Assembly: GCA_022495995.1 (NCBI GenBank)
Contig: JAFEMH010000522.1
Span: 667,885 to 731,884 of the forward strand
Source: Adenophora triphylla var. japonica
Lineage: Eukaryota; Streptophyta; Magnoliopsida; Asterales; Campanulaceae
Direction of reading: 5' to 3'
DNA length: 64,000 nucleotides
Positions 22,352 through 33,062 of the stretch are shown in pieces. Each line of letters begins with the position of its first letter. Position 1 is the stretch's first letter. A model generated the notes under the pieces. It worked only from the letters and a program-made list of their open reading frames with translations. It was not told the origin of the DNA and searched no databases. Made by a program: the position numbers and the translations under genes.

Positions 22352-24578
22352 CATGGGCACCCCAACCCGAAACCTAACACGTGTCCCGAGTCGGAGAGTC
22401 CAACTAATAAAGACCACCTAAACTTTTTGAAAACTTTTAACTTAACTTGAAAGTAACTAAACTTTAACTTTAACTTTAACTTTAACATTCAAACACTAAC
22501 TTGGGTCATCTCCACTTGGAGGAAAAGGGGATAAACTAACTTTGAAACTCAACTTAGTTACACATTACAAAAGTTCAAGTCACAAATAAAACCTTTACAA
22601 AAGTTGTTTTATAACCAAACTCCAACAAAGGAGTAACTCAAAATACAACCCATCTAAACATAACGTACCCAACAACCCAAAATACAAGTACAAACTCTGC
22701 ACCGTCCTCACTGGCCGGGTCCTCCTGTCTCAGCCCGATCTAAAACATTAAAGGGAGAAGGGTGAGAATAAATCTCAATAAGTTATTATGAATGCACAAT
22801 ATGTCAAGTAAGATGCAACACATACAAGGTGCATATAACACATTGGAAAAGCCGTAAACACATTATATTACCTTGGTTTACCTTTTCCCGTCTGACCAAT
22901 AAGTCGTACAACATCGGGAGATAGAACTCCTCTCATTTGTGAACTGCTTGAGCATATTCACATCTTATAAGACCCGTTTTCAGGGAACCATATAAGATAC
23001 TAGCAACTCTGTAAGGATTTTGGCTCAATACAGATGCTATAACCCCAATCTGTGGCCACAGACGGGGACAGCCACAGGTATAATGTAATCCGATCACATT
23101 AGGTCACACTTTCCATAATTGATCGTATTCCATTATACCCCTAAACATCAGCTGATTAACACAAGTTCAAGCACATAATAGTTACTTGAAATGAAATCCA
23201 CCATAGGGATGAGAATATAACAACATGGTAAAGCATATTCATGTTAAATCAATAACATAGTGCAACAATACATTTCACACACTATGTATATAACAACCAA
23301 TGCATATGAACTCAAGTAAGGGTGCAAGGTATCATAAACCAACCCTACATGAACAATATGCAATAATATATAACCTCTATAAAGGTCCAAGTTCCATTTA
23401 ACAAGTTGGATTCACTTTGGTTAAGTAACGAATCAAGGTTGTCAAGCATTTTCCGAACAATATTTAAAGTACTTACACTATTCCGTTTTAACCAAGTAGG
23501 ACACCGTTGTATAGCTAAAGTGTTCTACTTTAATCTAAATTAAAGATGGTTCACTTTGGTTCTAGGTTGAATAGGTTTCTAGGCCTTGGAAAGTTGTTCA
23601 GAGACTGCAGGACAGGGCACGACTCGTGCCCGTTATAACCCCCACCAGTTGTTCAAAGATTGCAACAACATCAGCAACTACACCAAATTGTCCCAAACCA
23701 AGTTTCCTCTGTTTTCTAAGTGACCAAAATCAGTACCAAATCTTAGCAATACAACTCCAAACTAATTCATACCCATTCCAACATAATTCAACACCAACCA
23801 ACATTATTTTATTACCATCTTTATACCAAAATACCATGCAAACACATCTTTTAAACCATTTACACCATAAACTTACCTATAACCATTTTTCTTGCTACTA
23901 CAACAACCACCCCATAACCCATTCAATTAAGCTTTTCCAAAATAGTTCAAACTCAATACAATTTGTTCAAAAACACCAAAACTCATTGAGAGAACATCCA
24001 TAACAACTAAAATCAAAGGATGAACAACTATTGAAGGAAAATCATAATAACTTACATAAATGGTGAAAAATGGAATATTTATTTGACTGGATGGATACGC
24101 TCCCCTCACCGCCACGAACAAGAATTCGCAAACCGTTTGAAAAACGAAGAAGAAACGAAGGCTAGAGAATTTTTGAAAGAATAGAGTTAGGGTTTGATTT
24201 TCTACATGGAAAGGCTTTTGAATAAGAAGAACATACTGAGGAGGTAAGAATGATTTTCTTTTGTTAAATTCAAAGGATAAATATCACATATTACCTTAAA
24301 GCTCCTCTAAAACCTAAGGAATAAAACTTACAACTTTAACTATTCCATTTTGCAACTAAGTACCTCAACCAAATAAAATCATTTTATTAAAAATTCTCAT
24401 TATTATTATTTCACTAGAACATTTCCCTTTTATTCCTTTTAGACCCTAAAGCATTAGATTTAATTCCTTTTCATCCTAACTTCACCAAAATTGTTAAAAA
24501 CATAATTGAACACATGAAGTCAACTAGAAGCATAAAATGCACAAAATGAAATACTACCACCCGAACCCCACGTGCTAC
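22352..24578 (-). repeat. G2 5' LTR (right, 3' end lost)
   Basis: Aligns with 16204-18558 but begins CATGGGCACC where the left copy has TGTGGGCACC. It lacks about 125 bp covering most of the palindrome cluster; only one palindrome remains, at 23616-23632. It stops after CACGTGCTAC where T1 starts, losing the GGGTCGTGACA end. Confidence 0.9.
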
Positions 24579-25532
24579 TGTAGCGTTGTGAAGGATTTTT
24601 TGAGTCGCCACCTATATTATTCGTTTGGAAAACATAGAAAAACCATTTTGAAAGAGATTTGGGTTCGGGGCTTAGGTTATGGAATGGGAAGGTCAAAGAG
24701 CACCCATTCCACCCAATCCGGAGATCGGTCTTGCTAAATAAAAGAGAGGTTTTCGAAAAAAGAAGAAGATTTCAAATAAAATAAATAAAGATCCATTTAA
24801 CGGGGTTAAACGGAATGTAGGATCGATTGCTTCGAGACCATCCCCATAATTTAGGGAGGCTCTAGGACGATCCTAGATTCTATGTATTTATACCACTCTA
24901 ATAATCAATTAGAAAGGGATTTAGGGATTACCTTGCGTGAGGTGATTCGGGCAGAGTTTCGACTCAAGTTTAGAATCGAATCTTGACACGGACAGAGCTT
25001 CGCCTCAGTCCTTGACTCGGATCTTGATGTTTGTTTATCAACAAGGTTGACAAACAAACTTTGAGGTGATTTTGTAGGAATCTTTCAGGGAGAGAAACTA
25101 ACAAAATGTGTGTGTTATGTAGAATTGTGGACCTCTGAAATACTGAAAGTCATCCAGTATTTATAGGTGTTGGAGGGGTGTTGAGGATGAGATCAAACAC
25201 TCCTAGGAAGGTTCCAGACTCCCAAAATCATTGGTTGGCCGGATGGATAAAGTTTTATCCTGAAAAGAGGTTGAAATCGATGAGAAAACTGTCATTTGCA
25301 TGCTGCAGAATGACAATATCTCACGCGAGACACGCCATTCCGCGCGAGATATTGTGGTCTGTGGACAGTTCTGTCCTTTCCCCGTTATCTCGTATGCAGT
25401 TTAGTCCCAAACTAACGGTGGTTAGTCAAAACTTAATGAAACGATGAAATAGTGGATTTCTACTTCTTGACTCAAAGCGAGACTTAGAGTGGTATAAATG
25501 TGATCCGATGGGTTCAGAATGGGGTGTCTACA
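24579..25532 (-). repeat. T1 3' LTR (954 bp)
   Basis: Plus strand begins TGTAGCG and ends GTGTCTACA, giving TGTAG/CTACA termini. A minus-strand TATAAATA is at 25158-25165. GAGTCGCCA at 24602-24610 is the complement of the first 9 nt of the Tat primer binding site. The palindromes are at 25313-25355. Confidence 0.75.
25313..25355. promoter_or_regulatory. T1 LTR palindrome pair (TCTCGCGCGAGA type)
   Basis: Outer arms ACAATATCTC (25313-25322) and GAGATATTGT (25346-25355) are perfect inverted repeats. Inside them TCTCACGCGAGA and CCGCGCGAGAT are slightly degenerate copies of ATCTCGCGCGAGAT. On the element strand the pair is about 150 bp upstream of TATAAATA. The undamaged motif occurs at 26319-26334, upstream of the PMD gene. 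Confidence 0.75.
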
Positions 25533-25543
25533 GAGCCCCTCAT
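25533..25543 (-). other. T1 polypurine tract
   Basis: Minus-strand ATGAGGGGCTC directly before the LTR start TGTAGACACC; T3 has GAGGGGCTTC in the same place. Confidence 0.7.
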
Positions 25544-25895
25544 CGATAAGTCTTATGAAAGAAGTCATGTCGACAATAGAAAAGACATCATTCTGAACAT
25601 CGAGATGGTCGGGCCGCACGGCTTCCTACGTATCTCTATCGGAGAATCAGACCATAACGTAGTTCGACTCCAAAACACGAAAAGGCTGCTTTAGGTATTT
25701 TGAAAATCATTTCGAAAATCGAGGAGATTTTGTTTTTGAAAAGGTAAACTCATACTGAGGAGTCAAATCAAGACCCAATTACGAATATACTGTACGTACG
25801 AAGATTCGCACATGCGGGCTCCGAACCTGCGAGGAAATGTGTTAGAAAATAAAGGCTCACCTGTCCGGTCCTTTGAGTCCTGTCGGTTTCTTGAC

Positions 25896-26092
25896 GATTC
25901 GCCTTTCTGGGCTCCGAATCGGGCTTTTTGTTGTTGAGGATGATGATTCACCTGTTTGGGCGTTGAATCGGGCTTTTCTGATGACGATCCACCTGTCTGG
26001 GCGTTGGACCGGGCTTTTCTGATGACGATCCACCTGTCTGGGCGTTGGACCGAGCTTTTCTTTTGATGATTCACCTTTCTGGGCTCTGAATC
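25896..26092 (-). repeat. T1 3'-UTR hairpin array (five 25-nt hairpins)
   Basis: Hairpins lie at 25896-25920, 25945-25969, 25986-26010, 26027-26051 and 26068-26092. The arms vary but stay complementary: GATTCG/CGAATC once, GATTCA/TGAATC twice, GATCCA/TGGACC twice (the odd pair is a G-U wobble in the element-sense RNA). The loops share CCT(T/G)T(C/T)TGGGC. Units are spaced 41-49 bp. Confidence 0.8.
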
Positions 26093-26318
26093 ATGTGAAC
26101 TGAGTTGATTTTTGGATCAATTGGTTTTCGGGCGACTGGTTCCATACCAGGCGATCGTGCGTATGTCACGTTTGGCTCGTTCCGTGACTTGCGGTGCCGA
26201 TTTTTCCACGTTTCCTTGCTAGTGTATTATTTCCAAGGGTAAATGTGTCAAAATTTTGAATTTTGACATTGCGTAGACGCTTATTGTCGGGGACAATTTT
26301 GTCAATTTCCAGAAGGCA

Positions 26319-26355
26319 TATCTCGCGCGAGATAAGATATCCCGTGCGGGATATC
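26319..26355. promoter_or_regulatory. T1 PMD-gene upstream palindromes
   Basis: TATCTCGCGCGAGATA (26319-26334, perfect) and GATATCCCGTGCGGGATATC (26336-26355, 9-bp arms around TG) are adjacent. An ATATAAC TATA-like box is at 26371-26377 and the PMD-gene ATG at 26522. The motif matches the palindrome pair in T1's own LTR. Confidence 0.75.
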
Positions 26356-26521
26356 CACTGTCGAGGCAACATATAACAGCAGCGGCTGTTTTAATTTGAA
26401 ACATTCTTTTCAAATTCCCTCCCTAGCTCGAGCCAAGGCGATTTTCTCTACAAATTTTTTGTGAGTTGCTTGTTGATTCCTCCCTCCAAACAACTCACAA
26501 TCCTTCCTCCTTCCACAATCA

Positions 26522-27165
26522 ATGGCTCATGAGAGAAAGAATTCGATTTTGGGGAGTTATTTGTTTGGGAAAGATTATCCCCGCGATGACCTCACTTTCG
26601 ATAGGCACGTGCACATTTCCACCGCCGTTCGAGAAGGTTTGGTAAGAGCTTCTCTCTCAAATCTTGTTTCTTGTATTGCATTGTATTTGGATTCATGCTT
26701 TTTGATTCCCCATTTCCATCAATGGCAGTTTTTCCTTTGTCTTTGCCTAGAACTTGGCTCTATCTTGCATGCTCCGTTTTTGTTGACTTTGTTGAATGAT
26801 TGTTGTTGCGTTGAGTGCGTATGAGTCCCCTACATATCATGGATTGTAGGAGGGGTTGATTCGGGTCATCAATTGCATCTTTGGGCAAGCTTTTCTTGTG
26901 TGCACGCCAAGTGTTCGATGAAATGCCTCAATGAGATTTTTCTTCTATTCCTTTGAATTTTGACATGGAATGATTTCTAACATTGCCCTTTTTGCTCTTT
27001 CTTTATTTTGCAGTCGTTCAGACCAACGAAGAATTGTCGTGGGAGCCCAAAACTGGCTAGAGCTTTGTGGGACAAGATCAAGGACCTTGATGGGGTTCGA
27101 GATAGGATGGCCCAAACGGGGCTTCTGACTTTTTTTGATAACCTTCAGGGGATGAGACGGACTCC
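26522..27165 (+). pseudogene. T1 antisense PMD-type gene, N-terminal part
   Basis: Exon 1 is 26522-26641 (40 codons from the ATG; includes SILGSYLFGKDYPRDD and ends AVREGL) and exon 2 starts at 27014 after a GT/AG intron (26642-27013). Exon 2 reads SPKLARALWDKIKDLDG...TGLLTFFDN, comparable to the AVRLWQRMPDFEKNG...GLDSFVEAIG of T3, the N-terminal region before a plant mobile domain. The gene runs against its element. T2's LTR begins at 27166 inside exon 2, so the conserved PMD core is absent. Family assignment rests on the T3 comparison. Confidence 0.6.
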
Positions 27166-27324
27166 TGTGAGTACCCCGATCCGAACTCAAGTTTTGGATC
27201 CAATTTAATTAAATTTGGGCTTACACAAATTGCTAAGAAGCAATTAGAGTCCAAAAATCCCAGCAGCCCACCAATCCATTGGGCCTGCCAGCCACTCGGC
27301 CCATTATGGCCAAAAGATGTACGC

Positions 27325-27378
27325 TGTCGTCCGACAAGGGACACTAAGGCGGTTTAACTGCCTATGTCGTGCGACATA
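27325..27378. promoter_or_regulatory. T2 LTR promoter palindromes (TATGTCGTGCGACATA type)
   Basis: TGTCGTCCGACA (27325-27336) and TATGTCGTGCGACATA (27363-27378) lie just upstream of TATAAATA at 27399, 20 bp from the second palindrome. The 16-mer recurs exactly at 46440-46455 in front of T2's antisense gene. Confidence 0.85.
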
Positions 27379-28061
27379 AGAAGCCCCATCAGGATGCCTA
27401 TAAATAGAAGGCATGGCTGATCATTTTGGAAAGAGGCAAGGAAGAGAGCCAAAGTGAGGGTCAAATCCTGAGAGTAATATCAGTAAAATAGGGGAAACTC
27501 TTGCCAAATAGAGTCTCTCCCTCTCTCTCACACACACACACTCACCTCCCTCCTCACACACACACACTTCAAGGTCAAGACTCCAAGAAGCTTCCTTTGG
27601 TGGTGATTGAAGGGGTAGACACCATACTATTGGTGATTCTACTTCGTGGACTACAATAGGTAGACACTAAACCTCTCTCTCCCTTTAAATAAAGTCTTTA
27701 AATATACCTTGCATGCATACTTGCTCTCTTACCATGTAGAAATTGGGATTTTGCATGACAAAGGTGGTGGAGAAGTGAATCTTCAATATTCACTTCTCCC
27801 CACCTCAGATCTGGACATTTGGTCATCTTAGGATCAATAAAGATTCAATCTTTACGTATTTGCATGGAGTTAGGAGGTGATGGCTACTTCAAAGTGGCCA
27901 AAATCATGTGATTTATCACACTTTGGCCACTAAAGCCATGTGACCCTCCCATTATACTCATATATTATTGTCATATTACTGCTTACAGTAGCTAAATATG
28001 CTTGGTTTGCTTGGGGAACAAAGGAGGAACCAAACGGGCGAAGGGCTTGAACAGGCTCCCC

Positions 28062-28312
28062 ATGTCGTGCGACATAAGTCTCCATGGAGACCTTGTTTCA
28101 TACGACATGGGACTCCCAGAAGGCTGCAAAGCCATTCTTGGACTTCAGAATCTGCTAGGCCTATCCCTTTGTGACTCAAAGCCTACCTAAGCATCTTCTG
28201 GCTCATAAGCCACTATTTGGGTGCCTAAACTCAGTTTGGACGTAACCTACTTGACGGAAGAGGATCACCATATGACATAGAAGACTTCAAAAGACTCTAT
28301 GTCATGTGACAT
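28062..28312. promoter_or_regulatory. Further T2 LTR palindromes
   Basis: ATGTCGTGCGACAT (28062-28075) and ATGTCATGTGACAT (28299-28312) are copies of the promoter palindrome about 0.7-0.9 kb downstream. The second has lost both CpGs symmetrically and remains a palindrome. A degenerate copy (CATACGACATGG) is near 28099. Confidence 0.7.
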
Positions 28313-28899
28313 CCGTGTCGACAAAGCCTATCGTGACTTTGTCCACTCCCATCAACCCCAAACTGGGTTCTAGACCACTAAATAGTGTCCTAAATGGGCA
28401 AAATAATGTCTTTTCATTTATCGAGTAGCTTTACCTCTGTAAGGGACAATCTGTCTCAAAACCTCTGCCTTGTGATAAAAGATATCACGTGTAAAAAGGG
28501 TGCGGCCCCCTATCATGGCTCGCAAGTTGTATTCAGTTCCATACCATTAATGAAATCTAAGGCTTGCACACTTTACTTGTTTACACACATCGCACACACA
28601 TTTTGAATGTCCATATTTGTCCAAATGTTGATTGAAAGTCCCGAAAGGGGCGTGTTGGGTGAACTCTCTAGTTCTTCCCAACACGTAACCAGACTCCCGG
28701 ACTCAAAATCTCTTAAAATTAGGTTTTTCAATGTTTTCCTCTAAAAACGGCGTGGCGACTCCCAAAACAAACCGAGAACTCCCTTTTCCGCTTCAAAAGC
28801 AAAATAAAACAAAAAAAGACAATGGGAAGAGAAAGAATTCAAAAAACCCTTTTATTTTTTTTTTCTTTCTCTCTTTTTTTCGGGCGAGCGTTCATTCAG

Positions 28900-28917
28900 T
28901 GGCGACTCCGCTGGGGA
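28900..28917 (+). other. T2 primer binding site (tRNA-Arg)
   Basis: TGGCGACTCCGCTGGGGA complements the 3' end of a plant tRNA-Arg (acceptor end ...CCCAGTGGAGTCG plus CCA) with one G-U pair. The TGG start and position right after the LTR fit a PBS. Confidence 0.75.
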
Positions 28918-29038
28918 ATGTTGAAAAACTTTTTGTTCTAAAAAATGAAGACGATACTTGGTATATAGGTGGAAACCACTAACCTTCCTGTATCGCTCCC
29001 TAACCCGGGGCTTGGGATAAATGGTGGTCTAACAATCC

Positions 29039-30494
29039 TGTAGGGTTTCGAGGGTCCATGCGCAGCGGAATAAGCAATAACTCGAAAAACCCCAAGCCCT
29101 AGAATCCATTCTAGATGAATAATTAAGAGAGATGAAATAGAATTACCAACCTTGAATGCTTTTGCCTTTGATAAACTTGACCCGACTCCAGATTGAATGA
29201 TCTTTTTAATCCTTGATGAACGAACGGGAATCACGAACCAAAGATCTTGATGAACGAAGATCCTCTATGTTTATCCACGCGCGGAACGAACCCTAGAACT
29301 CTTCTAGGAGGATTGCTAGATCCAATTGATTGAAACACCTTTCAATCAATGAAGAACAATGGATTTGGTGGTGTTTGATTCTCAATTCTCAATTGAAATC
29401 TCCCACTCTAAGTGTTTCTCTCAAGCCAAAACGTTCTGATGACGGCTAGGGCAACCAGGGGTAAGTATTTATACATTATAAAACTTTTCCCCTCGTGAAA
29501 ACCCTAGTTTTAAGTCAATTCCGCGTCAGTCCAGTGCCCAGGGGACGAGTCGTCCCCCGTGGGACGAGTCGTCCCCCTGGCACCCGGCTTTCCCCGAATA
29601 CGGCGTCCCCTTTAAGGGGAATAGTTGGTTCGGCACTGGGACGAGTCGTCCCCTGAGAACAAAAACTCCATATTCTTCATTTTTGACAATTCGTTCGATG
29701 CGTGTGACCCCATAGGACTATATTATGTTGGCAATGAGTTCGATCACATCGATCCTCATAAGACATGAGCGGACTCTAGCAAGCCATCATGCCTACCCAA
29801 ATAATATAATATCAAGTTCGATTTCCTATATAGAACATATCACAATCCCATTGTCACACGATGTTATATTGAACATGAGTCATGGTCCATGTCAACTCAT
29901 ATTGTTCAATGCTTTCTCGTTATCAAGTAAATTGATTAATCGAATGATATTAATCACATTAATTCATTCGGGCATGGCCATGCACTACATCAATCTTACT
30001 TACGAGTGGCCTAGCAAACATCTCTCTTTACGAGGGACAATTTCCATCTTGACTTATCATTCTTCCCAACAAGAATCATACCATGCCAATGATAGCCCTT
30101 ATTGTCATCCGATTAAAGACAACGTTAAACTATATCAAACATGATATTCATCGAGCGGAAGACGATGATAATCTCAGGTCAAAGGATATCAATGATATGA
30201 CTATATGAGATTTAATTATGACATATGACCATGACATAAATCTCATAATGGGTCAAGTCCGATTACCTTGTTCTCTAACAAGTACCCATGAATCTAATGT
30301 GCATCTCCATGCATATAATCATCACATGATTATCCATTAGACTTCATACTAGTGCTTCATAAGTACTAGGGACACGATTATTATAACTAAACATGCAAAC
30401 ACATATAATAATCAAAGAAGCAATCTCATATATAAATGAACAATGACATTACATAAAGGTCTATCTCTATAGGCCTAGGGCACTAACACCTACA
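29039..30494 (-). repeat. C1 3' LTR (left, 1456 bp)
   Basis: Begins TGTAGGGTTTCGAGG and ends CACTAACACCTACA. Minus-strand TATAAATA is at 29466-29473. Differences from the right LTR concentrate in the palindrome cluster. Confidence 0.93.
29537..29655. promoter_or_regulatory. C1 left-LTR palindrome cluster (GGGACGAGTCGTCCC type)
   Basis: GGGGACGAGTCGTCCCC, GGGACGAGTCGTCCC and a third GGGACGAGTCGTCCC (about 29638-29652). The first two are enclosed by a longer imperfect inverted repeat with GTGCCCAGG...CCTGGCAC ends. On the element strand the cluster is about 65 bp upstream of TATAAATA. The core ACGAGTCGT matches the ACGACTCGT core of the unrelated G2 LTR. Confidence 0.85.
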
Positions 30495-30510
30495 GTCTCC
30501 CACTTGCACT
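30495..30510 (-). other. C1 polypurine tract
   Basis: Minus-strand AAGTGGGAGAC directly before the LTR TGTAGG, the usual copia form. Confidence 0.75.
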
Positions 30511-30605
30511 AGGCCCAATCATTCATGTATCTTATACCCATGGACCTAACATGACATTCATGTTTAGCTTGTGGCAAAGGCTTGGTGAGAGGGTCCGAAA
30601 CGTTG

Positions 30606-31312
30606 TCATCCGTAGGTACCTTTGCATATCTTAACGTCTTCCCTTTCATAGATTTCTCGAATGAGGTGGAAACGTCTCAAAATGTGTTTGGATCGTTGAT
30701 GTGACCTTGGTTCTTTTGCTTGCACAAATGACACCACAATTGTCACAACAAAGCTCCACCGGATTAGTGATACTTGGAACAATTCCAAAACACTAATGAA
30801 CTTTTGATCCAAAGCGCCTTTTCTAGCTACATCATATGTTGCTAAAATTAAGCCTTAGAAGTAGAATCGGCTACGATTTTACGCTTGGAACTCTTCCAAT
30901 AAAATCGCACCTCCAATAAGCATAAACACAAATCCTAATTGCGATTTTAATTAACTTTGTCAGTTTGGAAGTTAGCATCCGTGTAACCTTTACAACAAGA
31001 TTAACTTCCAATCTTTCAAATACCAAGAACGTATCCTTAGTTCTTCTTAAGTACTTTAAGGATCGTCTTGACTGCCATCCAATGGTTCTCACTAGGATCA
31101 GATTGGTATCGACTCGTCATGCTCAAAGCATACGAGACATCGGGTCTAGTACAAATCATGGCATACATGACAAATCCAAATGTCGGAGCATATGGAACTT
31201 CATTCATTCTCTTTTGCTCATCAGTTGTCATGAGACACTGAGTCTCGCTAAGAGTAATACCATGACCCATTGACAGGTTACCTTTCTTAGAATCATCTAA
31301 GAACCTTATCAA
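30606..31312 (-). pseudogene. C1 RNase H and end of RT
   Basis: Minus-strand frames show RPDVSYALSMTSRYQSDP (31037-31312), characteristic of the RT/RNase H junction of copia elements, then AKEPRSHQRSKHILRRFHLI and EDVKICK (30606-30812), the C-terminal RNase H block. Stops and frameshifts separate them. Confidence 0.88.
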
Positions 31313-31821
31313 TACGAGTATTTTGACTCAAACCAACTTATCCTTTTAGATCTATCTCTATAGATCTTGATACCAAGGATGTAAGCGGCTTCACCCATAT
31401 CTTTCATTGAGAAACCTTTCCTTGACCAAGACTTGACAGTCTTAAGTGTCGGAACTTTGTTTTCAATGAGTAAGATATCATTGTCATATAACAATAGAAA
31501 TAATACTACGCTCCCACTGAATTTCATGTATACACAAAGTTCATTGTCGTACTTGATGATGTCAAACTCTTTGACCGATTCATCAAAATGAAGATTCCAA
31601 CCCCTCGAAGCTTGCTTCAACCCATCTTATGGATTTTTGCAACATGCATACTTTATTAGAATTTCTTGGATCGACAAACCCTTCAGGCTGTATCTGTATA
31701 CATCCTCAGGTAGGTTTCCGTTAAGAAACGCTGTTTTGACATCCATTTGCCATATCTCATATTCACAATATGCGATAATGGCAATTGAAACTCTAATAGA
31801 CTTCGGCATTGTAATGGGCAA
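31309..31821 (-). pseudogene. C1 reverse transcriptase remnant
   Basis: WQMDVKTAFLNGNLPEDVY (31627-31821) and KQASRGWNLHFDESVKEF...LLLYDNDILLI (31309-31620) are copia RT blocks. The catalytic YVDD position reads YDND here, and a stop lies between the two frames. Confidence 0.9.
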
Positions 31822-32023
31822 AAAGGTTTCAACATAGTCAACACTATGAATTTTCCTAAATCCCTTTGCTACAATCCTTAGTCATGAAAGTATACACCTT
31901 CCATCCATGTCGGTTTTCTTCTTGAAAACCCATTTACACCCTTATGGTTTTTACACCTTCAGGTGGACCAATCAAGTTCAAAACTTGATCATCAAACATG
32001 GATTACAATTCGGATTCCATGGT

Positions 32024-33062
32024 TCATAACCATTTATCCGAATTAGGAGTGGACATCGTCTCTAGATAGGAAATAGGTCCGTCATTCTCAATGACTCCCA
32101 CTTGATTACTTTCCGATATGAGAAATCCATATCTCTCAGGTTCGGATCGTATCCTATCAGATCTGCGAAGAACTTGTGTATCTTGAACCGGTTCCACAAC
32201 TCCTTGTGAACTTGGTTCCATCTCTACTCTTGGTTCCACGTTATTTTCAGGTTCTTGAACTCTTCAAGATCAATTTTACTCCCACTAGATCCTTTATTGA
32301 GAAACTGTTTCTCAAGAAACGAATCATATAGAGCAACAAACAATTTGTTCTCATTGCGGTTGTAAAACTAATATCTGAAATTAACCTGTCAGATTTGGTG
32401 CTAACTTATGAGAGACAAGTCTCTTTACATAAGATTCGCAACCCCAAATCTTTTATGAAAAACATTCTTTCATGCCACATCTCATGTGGGGACTTAGGAA
32501 TCGATTTAGTAGGGACACAATTCAGTGTAACCGCATTATTTCTAATGCATATCCTCAAAAGAAAATAGGAAAGTCAACTTGACACATCATCGAACGAACC
32601 ATGTCATACAAGGTTCAATTCCTCCTCTCAAACACACCATACAATGTGGTGTTAGGGTGGAGTCAACTGCGAAACGATTTCACAGTTTTGAGATGATTGT
32701 CAACCTCTTGGCTCAAATATTCATTACCTCGATCTAATCGAAGTACTTTAATAGTTTTGCCATGATTGGTTTTTGTACTTCATCTTGAAATATTGAAATA
32801 TCTCAAACGATTCACCTTTGGACTTCATCAGATAGACATAGTCATATCTAGATAAGTAACCGGTGAATGTGATGAAATATCGAATTCCTCCCCTAGCAAT
32901 GCTACTTAATAGTCCATATACATCTCATGTATAAGGGCGATAAGCCACTACCCTCCCACTACTCTTAGTGTAGGGTGGTTTGGTCATTTATCAAATAAAC
33001 GAGATTCTCATACCTCAAATGATTCATAATCATATGAGTCTAAATGTCCATGTTAATGGAGT
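32024..33062 (-). pseudogene. C1 integrase C-terminus and integrase-RT linker, decayed
   Basis: 32024-32239 encodes VLRRSDRIRSEPERYGFL, the linker preceding RT in copia polyproteins. From 32240 to 33062 homology to integrase is visible only in pieces on the minus strand, with frequent stops; I could not define one frame. Confidence 0.6.

Larger units (their letters stand above)
16204..24578 (-). mobile_element. G2: decayed chromodomain Ty3/gypsy element
   Basis: LTRs at 16204-18558 and 22352-24578 flank a 3.8-kb minus-strand pol remnant related to G1 (same domain order, same PPT and PBS). It is non-functional. RT has lost its N-terminal half (the frame jumps from the protease linker at 20960 to the MDMMNR block), Gag has lost the stretch between FTELAR and the zinc knuckles, and there are several stops. 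The right LTR lacks its last about 40 bp where T1 begins. The left end interrupts the OB-fold gene. Confidence 0.93.
24579..27165 (-). mobile_element. T1: Tat-type Ty3/gypsy fragment (3' LTR + antisense PMD gene)
   Basis: In minus orientation the order is (antisense PMD gene), hairpin array, a conserved 3'-UTR motif (complement of CTACGTATC...CGTAGTTCG at about 25628-25672), polypurine tract, 3' LTR. The arrangement matches T3. The LTR abuts G2 inside G2's right LTR, and T2 cuts the PMD gene at 27165, so pol and the 5' LTR are outside the window or lost. I infer the Tat lineage from the LTR motif TGGCGACTC and the PMD aORF. Confidence 0.75.
27166..28898 (+). repeat. T2 5' LTR (about 1733 bp)
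   Basis: Starts TGTGAGTACCCCG and ends ATTCA one base before the PBS; without a second LTR these ends are inferred. TATAAATA at 27399-27406 marks the promoter, with AATAAA signals near 27684 and 27834. CT/CA-rich microsatellites are at 27522-27565. A PBS-like TGGCGACTCC at 28753-28762 repeats the start of the true PBS inside U5. Confidence 0.75.

Noticed and set aside
27522..27565. CT/CA microsatellite as a distinct regulatory element
   Set aside because: Simple repeat downstream of the T2 TATA box; no evidence beyond low complexity.
29725..30144. 139-codon plus-strand frame repeated at 35850-36263
   Set aside because: Lies within the C1 LTRs antisense to the element, has no domain, and is duplicated only because the LTR is.
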